Source: Candidatus Hydrogenedentota bacterium
GTDB taxonomy: Bacteria; Hydrogenedentota; Hydrogenedentia; Hydrogenedentales; SLHB01
DNA length: 12,078 nucleotides
Direction of reading: 5' to 3'
NCBI GenBank assembly: GCA_013349485.1
Contig: DUZM01000084.1
Coordinates: forward strand, 1-12,078
Shown: in pieces, positions 7,346 to 12,078 of the stretch
Layout of the letters: the number at the start of each line of letters is the position of its first letter
How positions within the stretch are numbered: position 1 is the stretch's first letter
Position numbers and translations under genes: made by a program
The notes under the pieces: generated by a model
Databases searched by the model: none
What the model saw: the letters and a program-made list of their open reading frames with translations, nothing else
What the model was told of the DNA's origin: nothing

Positions 7346-7570
7346 GTTGCTGCAGGCATTCCGGGAGCGGATACGTCCCCTTCTGCATTAAATGCGTTTG
7401 ATGCCCCTTTACACTGATTCTAACACTATTTCCTCCGTCAAACAACTCCTCGCGGCACAATTTATACCGAACCCCATTAATATTAATCCACGAATGGGCT
7501 TGTGCGGTTCCCTGAGCAGACGCCCGCGCGGCGCGGATCGGCGCATAGCTGACTTCTCTTGCCTTTGGCG

Positions 7571-7586
7571 GCTCAATGCATTGAGC
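7571..7586. repeat. Perfect 16-bp palindrome
   Basis: GCTCAATGCATTGAGC is its own reverse complement with no spacer. It lies 23 bases upstream of the candidate -35 element of the cyclic-nucleotide-binding-domain gene, a position suited to an activator or a repressor dimer. The ligand is unknown. Confidence 0.55.
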
Positions 7587-7608
7587 ATCGTCGTTCCCGC
7601 CATTCTGC

Positions 7609-7636
7609 TTGACGTAGCTACGGCGCACAGCATACT
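7609..7636 (+). promoter_or_regulatory. Candidate promoter of the two-CNB-domain gene
   Basis: TTGACG (7609-7614) and CATACT (7631-7636) are spaced by 16 bases, five of six and four of six matches. Transcription would begin near 7643 and give a leader of about 120 bases, which contains CCCGG/CCGGG and GCCG/CGGC hairpins before the ribosome site AGGAGG. Confidence 0.45.
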
Positions 7637-7765
7637 CTTTACGCCCCGGAAACCCGAGGCAAGCAACGCAGTAGTTGCTCATAGATGTGTCGCTGCAGTA
7701 GATAGCCCGGGACTTGTCCGGGTGAAACGCGTGCCGGCCTTTTCGGCGCGAACCAGGAGGTCTGT

Positions 7766-8527
7766 ATGGCTGAAACATTCGACTTGGCAGATCTGGATAT
7801 TCCCGAAGACTCCGAATACCGCCGGTTGCTCGAAGCCTGCCCCGATGCTGAACCCAAGCGGTTCTCGGACGGTGACTTGCTTATCACGGAAGGGGATCGC
7901 TCGCAGGAGATCTTCCTCGTACTGCGCGGCGCCTATGTCGTTGAACAGGCAAGACCTTGCGGGAACGACGCGCCGGGCGCCGCCTTGGCCACCGTGATCA
8001 GTTCGCTCGATAGGCCTTCCGTAGTCGGCGAAATGGCCTACCTCGGTGACACGCAGCGCACGGCCTCGGTCAGAAGTTCGGGCACGACGTTCACGCTCTG
8101 CCTGAAACCCAAACATCTCGACGTCATCATCGAAGATTTCCCGGCGTTCACACAGATCTTGTGCCGCCAGTTCAGCAGACGACTCAAAGAAGCCAACGAA
8201 ATCGTCAAAAAGAATGAACGCGAACGCGCCATGAACGTCGACCAAGTGATGAAGAGCGCCGGCCAAGTCGTCTTCGCCAAAGGCGAGCCGGCCGATGTGC
8301 TTTACCAGATTATCGACGGCGTGTTGGTGCGCGAAGAAGACGGATCGCAAATCACTGCGCAGACTGCCCCGGACGGTTTTGTCGACCCGCTGCCTTTTTT
8401 CCGTGGCGGCACGTATGCCTCGACCGTAAGAGCAAAGAACCCGGCCATGCTGGTAAGCATTGCAAAAGAATCCAAACTCGCCATCATTCGAAACTACCCC
8501 CAACTTCTCCTAAGCGCCCTGCAATAG
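7766..8527 (+). CDS. Protein with two cyclic-nucleotide-binding-like domains, no effector domain
   Basis: A 253-residue protein with ribosome site AGGAGG five bases before ATG. Residues about 29-146 form a cyclic-nucleotide-binding domain: F-S-D-G-D-L-L-I-T-E-G-D (33-44), then V-L-R-G (52-55), and the phosphate-binding cassette G-E-M-A-Y-L-G with R-T-A-S (88-101), which keeps the Glu and Arg that contact cyclic nucleotide. A helical stretch rich in Lys, Glu and Arg (134-160) follows. Residues about 165-253 repeat the fold more loosely: V-V-F-A-K-G-E (168-174), Y-Q-I-I-D-G (180-185), and D-G-F-V-D-P (203-208) in place of the cassette, which lacks the ligand residues. There is no helix-turn-helix, kinase or channel part, so it is not a Crp-type regulator. 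It may be a partner protein that senses cAMP, cGMP or another ligand. The gene appears to be alone. Confidence 0.8.
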   Translation: MAETFDLADLDIPEDSEYRRLLEACPDAEPKRFSDGDLLITEGDRSQEIFLVLRGAYVVEQARPCGNDAPGAALATVISSLDRPSVVGEMAYLGDTQRTASVRSSGTTFTLCLKPKHLDVIIEDFPAFTQILCRQFSRRLKEANEIVKKNERERAMNVDQVMKSAGQVVFAKGEPADVLYQIIDGVLVREEDGSQITAQTAPDGFVDPLPFFRGGTYASTVRAKNPAMLVSIAKESKLAIIRNYPQLLLSALQ

Positions 8528-8541
8528 ATGAGGCCGCGCAA

Positions 8542-8556
8542 CGGTTGCGCCAACCG
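8542..8556. repeat. Small hairpin after the two-CNB-domain gene
   Basis: CGGTTG and CAACCG flank a three-base loop 15 bases after the stop codon. No T-run follows, so it may protect the 3' end of the transcript rather than terminate it. Confidence 0.4.
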
Positions 8557-8597
8557 CGGCGCCGATTAGCGGCAATATCTTTCGGACTGTGCGCATA

Positions 8598-8637
8598 GCG
8601 CAATCAGCGGGCGATGCGCCCCGCTGTTTCATTGCGC
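8598..8637. terminator. Extended hairpin between convergent genes, probable terminator
   Basis: GCGCAAT (8598-8604) pairs with ATTGCGC (8631-8637), and inside it CAGCGGG (8605-8611) pairs with CCCGCTG (8620-8626), with a TTTC bulge on one side. Read rightward the inner stem is followed by GTTTC, a weak T tract. It stands between two convergent genes and probably ends transcription from the left. Confidence 0.5.
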
Positions 8638-8671
8638 CCCTGCCCACCTGCGGCGGCGCGAATCTCTTGGG

Positions 8672-9613
8672 TCAGTCGGCCAAGGCGTCAAACTGGGCTT
8701 CCGCGATAGCTACAAAACCCTGAACATGACCGTACTGCTCGTCGTCGAGCGCCTCGACCAAACGATCGAGGCCCCGGTGCAGGGCCATCCGCTGTGCCTC
8801 GTTATAGTTGGTAAGCGTGTGCGGGCTGTCGGAACTGTAGTACTCATCGAACGCCACAACCAGTTCCTCAGCGACGACTTCACTCACAAATCTGCGATTC
8901 TCCGGCGTGAGATCTTTCGCCAACATCACCAACTGCCCGTCGACGAGGTCCTCATAGAAGTACTGATCGCTGACCTCTGCATACTCGTCCCAGAACTTCA
9001 ACTCTTCGGCGTTCAGTACTTGGCTCAGTTTTGCGCGCAACGCCTGTTCGGCCTCATCCTGCCGCTTTCTCACGTCTTTCGCCGTCACCCCTTCCTGGCC
9101 AAGGGCTCGCCGATCCAACATGAAGCTTTCGGCAGTGCCGTCCACAAGGATATCGCGCACCTCGGCCTTCAGATCGTCCGGGAGCTTCAATTCCTTGAAG
9201 AATTGAGCATATGTCATGTCTGTTATCGCGGCCATCTGGATCCGTATCAGTTTCTCTTGGCGGCTTTCCGCCGTATCGCCGCCACCGGTTTCCGCTGCCT
9301 CGGCCTCATCCGTCTCGGCTGTGTCCGCCGAAGACGAAGCATCCGGAATCGCGCCGGCCCTCTGTTCAAGGCGCGCGACATGGCCCTGCGCCGCTGTGAG
9401 TTCCTCCTCGAGTCGTGCCGTCTCCGCCAACGCCGCCGCGACCTTCTCCTCGAGCGGTTCCAGTTTCGCCGTCTGCGTTCTCTCCGTCTCGAGTAACGCT
9501 TGCGCCTGATCCAGTTCTGCACGCAACGCCACGAGCTTGATGCCCAGCACAATGGCCGCCACAGCGGCCACGGCCGCAACCACCCATCCAACGAACTTTC
9601 CAGTGCTTCCCAT
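8672..9613 (-). CDS. Membrane-anchored coiled-coil protein with helical repeats, unknown function
   Basis: A 313-residue protein not recognised by name. Residues 7-30 are a single Ala/Val-rich membrane anchor. Residues about 31-88 are a Glu/Ala/Leu coiled coil. An acidic Ala/Glu/Asp/Gly-rich linker follows (90-118). The rest is all-helical, with two related units: Y-A-Q-F-F-K-E-L-K-L-P-D-D (135-147) and Q-L-V-M-L-A-K-D-L-T-P-E-N (227-239), each a hydrophobic helix then L-x-P/L-T-P and an acidic helix. The units recall the LTxxQ helical hairpins of Spy/CpxP-type proteins, but that is only a resemblance. The C-terminal domain most likely sits in the periplasm. ATG at 9613 is chosen because GGAGGGGG lies 7-8 bases upstream; GTG at 9634 is an in-frame alternative with no ribosome site. 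Confidence 0.75.
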   Translation of the reverse strand: MGSTGKFVGWVVAAVAAVAAIVLGIKLVALRAELDQAQALLETERTQTAKLEPLEEKVAAALAETARLEEELTAAQGHVARLEQRAGAIPDASSSADTAETDEAEAAETGGGDTAESRQEKLIRIQMAAITDMTYAQFFKELKLPDDLKAEVRDILVDGTAESFMLDRRALGQEGVTAKDVRKRQDEAEQALRAKLSQVLNAEELKFWDEYAEVSDQYFYEDLVDGQLVMLAKDLTPENRRFVSEVVAEELVVAFDEYYSSDSPHTLTNYNEAQRMALHRGLDRLVEALDDEQYGHVQGFVAIAEAQFDALAD

Positions 9614-9634
9614 CTGCAATACCCCCTCCATCAC

Positions 9635-9951
9635 ACCTTACTCTTACTTTTAGTCCTTCCCGGCCTATCGAGCACGACTATGATAGACCCCATGTGTAGT
9701 TCAAAGCTAATTACAGCGTTGCCGCGCCATTTATTCATTTCGCAGACCCGCCCGCGCCAGCGGGGCCAGCCTCTTGCTCAGCGGGCACGGTACCCCCCTC
9801 ATCTCAACGGGCTTTTCACCGCCGTTGGCATTAAGCTTTTGCATCTTAACTCTTCCTTCTCAGAATCAAGAATACGATCAGGGATCGTCCCAGCAAAATC
9901 AGGGACTGTCCCAAGCGAGTCCCCGAGCCGGGACTGTCCCTGATTTTGATT
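9635..9951. other. Non-coding stretch upstream of the coiled-coil gene
   Basis: These 317 bases hold no convincing gene. Read leftward, weak promoter-like elements TTGAAC (9704-9699) and CATAGT (9682-9677), 16 bases apart, may drive the coiled-coil gene. A CCCGC/GCGGG hairpin lies at 9751-9764. The right end is filled by the REP-like repeats. Confidence 0.45.
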
Positions 9952-10004
9952 CTAAGTCTGCCGTCTCTGGTCTTGCCGCGTCCGTCCCTGATTTTGCCGT
10001 CCCC
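9862..10004. repeat. Cluster of REP-like palindromic repeats
   Basis: A short unit (ATCAGGGAC plus a T/C centre plus GTCCC) recurs in both orientations: GGGATcGTCCC at 9881-9891, GGGACtGTCCC at 9902-9912 and again at 9930-9940, and a half unit GTCCCTGATTTT at 9984-9995. Copies two and three form a perfect 12-bp inverted repeat, AAAATCAGGGAC (9895-9906) against GTCCCTGATTTT (9936-9947). An outer 8-bp repeat, AGAATCAA (9862-9869) against TTGATTCT (9946-9953), extends it. Short GC palindromes with an AT-rich flank in alternating orientation are the mark of REP/BIME elements moved by RAYT transposases; no such transposase is in the window. Confidence 0.75.
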
Positions 10005-10383
10005 GACTCCCCATCTCAGATTCCCTTTGCCGCAGCAGCTCAATCATCTCATCAAACGCGAACCCCATCTGCCGGGCGTCGGCCAAGAATGCGCCGGCAC
10101 GTTCGGCGAGAATACTCCGTTGTTCGCGCCGGGCAAGGGGCGAACCGCCATCTGAGACGTACGTCCCCGCGCCTCGCCGTTTGCGAACGACACCATCGAC
10201 TTCGAGTTCCCGGTAGGCTTTCACAACGGTGTTCGGCGTCACCAGCAGTTGCTGCGCGAGAACCCGAATCGGCGGCAGTTCCTCGCCGGGAAGAAGTTGG
10301 CCCGACGCAACCAGGTATTTCACCTGGCTCACGATCTGCCGGTATATGGGCACACCGTCTTTGAGCGACAGATGGATCTGCAA
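9952..10383 (-). CDS. GntR-family transcriptional regulator, YtrA type (TTG start)
   Basis: A 143-residue regulator. Residues about 6-75 are a winged helix-turn-helix: P-I-Y-R-Q-I (12-17), L-P-P-I-R-V-L-A-Q-Q-L (36-46), T-P-N-T-V-V-K-A-Y-R-E-L (49-60) and G-A-G-T-Y-V (71-76). The short helical C-terminus (to about residue 120, I-E-L-L-R-Q-R) is that of the YtrA subfamily, which has no large effector domain. The last 20 or so residues (Gly, Arg and Gln rich) are encoded by REP-like repeat DNA and are probably an acquired tail. TTG at 10383 is the only start matching the family N-terminus, and GAGGAG lies 10 bases before it. YtrA regulators normally precede ABC exporter genes; none follows here, so the target is unknown. 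Confidence 0.85.
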   Translation of the reverse strand: MQIHLSLKDGVPIYRQIVSQVKYLVASGQLLPGEELPPIRVLAQQLLVTPNTVVKAYRELEVDGVVRKRRGAGTYVSDGGSPLARREQRSILAERAGAFLADARQMGFAFDEMIELLRQRESEMGSRGRQNQGRTRQDQRRQT

Positions 10384-10406
10384 ATCCTGGGTTCTCCTCA
10401 GACACA

Positions 10407-10418
10407 GTACAATTGTAC
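10407..10418. promoter_or_regulatory. Palindromic operator candidate at the gntR start site
   Basis: GTACAATTGTAC is a perfect 12-bp palindrome just downstream of the gntR -10 element, covering the expected first transcribed base. A symmetric site there is a typical repressor position, so autorepression by the GntR protein is likely. Confidence 0.55.
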
Positions 10419-10422
10419 CCTA

Positions 10423-10451
10423 ATTATGATAGAATTTGCGCCCGCTGTCAC
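10423..10451 (-). promoter_or_regulatory. Promoter of gntR
   Basis: Read leftward, -35 GTGACA (10451-10446) and -10 CATAAT (10428-10423), both five of six, are separated by 17 bases. The start of transcription falls near 10416, about 33 bases before the TTG start codon. Confidence 0.68.
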
Positions 10452-10710
10452 GTCCACAACTCCTGCCCGGCGCAGGGCCAGCACCTCCGCGCGAGGTCGG
10501 CGCCGTTCCGGCAATTGCGCAACGGCGTTCATCCTTGTAGAATAAACAGGGTGGTGTAGCTTTTGATTGGCGGCACGCTTGCGGCGGCGGTAGGGCCGTT
10601 CCTGGTTCTGGGGACCGCGGGTGCACAGCCGGGGGCATAGCCACTCGAGGTCGGTTCAGAGCATGTCGTTCCCAATACGATCGGGAACATCGAAGGGGGA
10701 ATCTCGGGCC
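10452..10710. other. Upstream region and leader of the GDSL hydrolase gene
   Basis: This 259-base spacer completes the gap between the divergent gntR and the hydrolase gene. A weak rightward promoter is possible at TTGCGC (10515-10520) and TAGAAT (10538-10543), 17 bases apart. A hairpin GTTCCC/GGGAAC with a 9-base loop lies at 10668-10688, just ahead of a GGGGGA ribosome site. An open frame from TTG at 10563 to 10640 would code a 25-residue hydrophobic peptide, unproven. Confidence 0.4.
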
Positions 10711-11616
10711 ATGAGCAAGCGACGCGGCTTCCCGTTAGTGCGCGTGTTGAGTCTGCTCGTCTTCGCGACGGGCGTGCTGTTCGGGGCAAGTGTCCGCGCC
10801 GAAGAAGGACGGATTCTGGTTGTCGGCGACAGTTGGGCTGCGGGCATATTCGGCTTCCAGGCGTTTCCGAAGGTCTTGGCGGCCCACGGAATCGAGGACG
10901 TCGGCGTCATTGGTGCACCCACGGCCATTGGCGGATCGCGCGCCGACCAGTGGGCCGGTAATCATAAGGGCATGCTTGACGCACTCACGAAAACGCTCAA
11001 GGACAATCCCACCGTCGATATTGTCCACGTTAGCATCGGCGGCAACGATTTCCTCAGCGCCGCAATGGAACACAACGAGAATGTATGTGTCCTTCCGCCG
11101 GACGAGCGCAAAGCGATCTGGGAACGCATCTGGGCGGATATCGAGACGTTAGTTAGACACATCCTCGCGCAGCGCGAGGATATCAAGGTGCTGTTGAACG
11201 ATTACGATTACCTGGACCCCGCCCTCATGAGAAAGACATTTAGCCTCCGTTTCGCACCAACGCTTTCTCCGAAACAGATGAACGCGACCCTGATCGAGTT
11301 CGGCAGGCTCAAGCGGGAGAGAGTGGCCAAGATCGATCGGTGCGAATACATCCAGCATTTCGGGCTGCTCCAACACCATTATGGCGTTCCGCCGGACCTC
11401 GAGAAAGGGACCGCCCCGCTGCCGGGCGGCCCGCCCGACTACGAACCGTTCGCCGGGGGCAATCCGGAACTGGCAAACAGCCCCGAGGCGATGCCCGACG
11501 GCGTCCACCCTATGCCCGAGGGTTACCAATACATCATCGAGCGGTGCTATCAGGCCTTTTACAAGGATTGGCTGTCGGCGCAAAACGCCAAGGAAGAAAT
11601 GCAATGTGACGAGTAA
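10711..11616 (+). CDS. Secreted SGNH/GDSL-family hydrolase
   Basis: A 301-residue exported esterase- or lipase-like enzyme. The N-terminus has basic residues, a hydrophobic core (about 9-24) and a likely signal peptidase site after V-R-A (28-30). Block I is V-V-G-D-S-W-A-A-G with nucleophile Ser41, block III is I-G-G-N-D-F (109-114) with Asn112, and block V is P-D-G-V-H-P with Asp263 and His266. The oxyanion Gly of block II probably lies near G-A-P-T-A-I-G-G (68-75). The substrate cannot be told; SGNH enzymes include lipases, acyl-sugar deacetylases and thioesterases. ATG at 10711 gives the cleanest signal peptide and has GGGGGA about 11 bases upstream; the ATG at 10663 would place extra residues before it. 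Confidence 0.82.
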   Translation: MSKRRGFPLVRVLSLLVFATGVLFGASVRAEEGRILVVGDSWAAGIFGFQAFPKVLAAHGIEDVGVIGAPTAIGGSRADQWAGNHKGMLDALTKTLKDNPTVDIVHVSIGGNDFLSAAMEHNENVCVLPPDERKAIWERIWADIETLVRHILAQREDIKVLLNDYDYLDPALMRKTFSLRFAPTLSPKQMNATLIEFGRLKRERVAKIDRCEYIQHFGLLQHHYGVPPDLEKGTAPLPGGPPDYEPFAGGNPELANSPEAMPDGVHPMPEGYQYIIERCYQAFYKDWLSAQNAKEEMQCDE

Positions 11617-11739
11617 CGCCGCGCGATGTTCGCCTTCCTGCGGGGCCCGCTCGCCATTTCGCCCACGGGCACGCAACCTGCCCGAGTCACCCACCACGCG
11701 CACGCCTTCTACCCCTCCGAAATTCCGTGCCGGGCCCAC

Positions 11740-11922
11740 TCACGTTTGCGGCGGCAGGCGATCGCAGAACGCCACCAAGATGAATGTGGCTATCGGGCCG
11801 AGCAGCAGCGTTAACAGAAACCAGCCGAAACCGCTGCGGTTCTTGCTCTGGGCCAGCCCTGCGTTAATCAGCGAGAGCGTCCCCCATCCGATGTAGTATC
11901 CGTACATTGTGGCATTCTCCAT
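11740..11922 (-). CDS. Two-helix membrane microprotein
   Basis: A 60-residue hydrophobic protein. The first helix spans about residues 7-23 and the second about 33-52, joined by a polar loop A-Q-S-K-N-R-S-G. The layout (small loop with K/R then G-F-G-W-F-L-L, then L-L-L-G-P-I-A) is widespread among short bacterial membrane proteins of unknown function. ATG at 11922 follows AAGAGAA at 7 bases; a TTG two codons earlier and ATG at 11907 are alternatives. It converges on the GDSL hydrolase gene and has no partner on its strand within the window. Confidence 0.65.
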   Translation of the reverse strand: MENATMYGYYIGWGTLSLINAGLAQSKNRSGFGWFLLTLLLGPIATFILVAFCDRLPPQT

Positions 11923-11942
11923 GCTCAAATTCTCTTGCGACA

Positions 11943-11964
11943 GCGAAGGTTTCGACCCCTTCGC
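11943..11964. repeat. Hairpin upstream of the membrane microprotein gene
   Basis: GCGAAGG (11943-11949) pairs with CCTTCGC (11958-11964) across an 8-base loop, 21 bases upstream of the microprotein start codon. It could be part of its leader or an element belonging to a gene beyond the window. No T-run follows in either direction. Confidence 0.4.
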
Positions 11965-12078
11965 AACTGACCCGGGCTAACACCATCTGGGCTCATTGCT
12001 TTCATTACACCCGTGGCACGACGTTATTCGCGGCCACTGACACACGCCGTCGGCCGCTCGCACAGAAGTCCTTCAAAG

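Larger units (their letters stand above)
7346..7765. other. Non-coding stretch with palindromes between divergent genes
   Basis: No credible gene lies in these 420 bases. The left half is AT-rich compared with the rest of the window. It holds a perfect 12-bp palindrome ATTAATATTAAT (7476-7487), a perfect 16-bp palindrome GCTCAATGCATTGAGC (7571-7586), a candidate rightward promoter (7609-7636), and a leader with two short hairpins ahead of the cyclic-nucleotide-binding-domain gene. A leftward open frame crosses it (7146-7778) but shows no recognisable protein. Confidence 0.6.

Noticed and set aside
7643..7765. c-di-GMP (GEMM) or other known riboswitch
   Set aside because: I compared the leader with the remembered GEMM core and found no match to its conserved GCAAA and tetraloop elements.
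7146..7778. 210-codon leftward open frame across the OmpA upstream region
   Set aside because: It overlaps the OmpA start in another frame and the promoter region, and its protein has no recognisable motif.
7679..8503. 274-codon leftward open frame
   Set aside because: It lies wholly opposite the two-CNB-domain gene, which has a clear domain match and ribosome site; its protein resembles nothing.
8726..9496. 256-codon rightward open frame
   Set aside because: Antisense shadow of the coiled-coil gene, created by GC-rich codon bias.
9862..10004. CRISPR array
   Set aside because: The copies are few, in alternating orientation and without regular spacers.
9774..10364. 196-codon rightward open frame
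   Set aside because: It runs through the repeats and opposite gntR, and has Arg/Ser/Pro-rich composition typical of shadows.

Overview
The window is a GC-rich stretch of bacterial chromosome with close-packed genes on both strands. It contains no rRNA, tRNA, CRISPR array or insertion sequence that I can recognise. A peptidoglycan-binding OmpA/Pal-type protein, a lipobox-bearing solute-binding protein and a secreted GDSL hydrolase point to a cell with an outer membrane. The mix of lineage-typical proteins (CFI-box-like secreted protein, anchored coiled-coil protein, ribbon-helix-helix/CxxC protein beside a zinc transporter) is reminiscent of uncultured Gram-negative phyla such as Hydrogenedentota or Planctomycetota-like groups. 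That placement is a guess from style, not a measurement.

Left part (1-2468): the 3' end of a large envelope protein runs rightward and meets a leftward queG (tRNA epoxyqueuosine reductase), the two stop codons overlapping. Centre-left (2609-5443): a four-gene rightward operon begins at a good promoter that carries an inverted repeat between its -35 and -10. The order is a small ribbon-helix-helix protein with a Cys/His-rich tail, then a ZnuA-like lipoprotein, a ZnuC-like ATPase and a ZnuB-like permease. This is a complete high-affinity zinc (or manganese) importer led by what looks like its own metal-sensing repressor, and it is the most interesting unit in the window.

Middle (5463-7345): a leftward XerC/D tyrosine recombinase and, upstream of it, a leftward OmpA-family lipid- or wall-associated protein with its own promoter and a strong intrinsic terminator. 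A 420-base non-coding stretch (about 7346-7765) follows, holding two perfect palindromes, a candidate promoter and a structured leader. It precedes a rightward protein with two cyclic-nucleotide-binding-like domains and no DNA-binding domain. A hairpin-bearing spacer separates this from a convergent, leftward membrane-anchored coiled-coil protein.

Right part (9635-12078): a cluster of REP-like palindromic repeats lies between the coiled-coil gene and a leftward YtrA-type GntR regulator, and runs into the 3' end of the regulator gene so that it supplies the last residues of the protein. The gntR promoter carries a perfect 12-bp palindrome at the expected start of transcription, which suggests autoregulation. 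A rightward secreted SGNH/GDSL hydrolase and a leftward two-helix membrane microprotein complete the window. Apart from the zinc operon, the genes look individually transcribed and I see no shared pathway among them.
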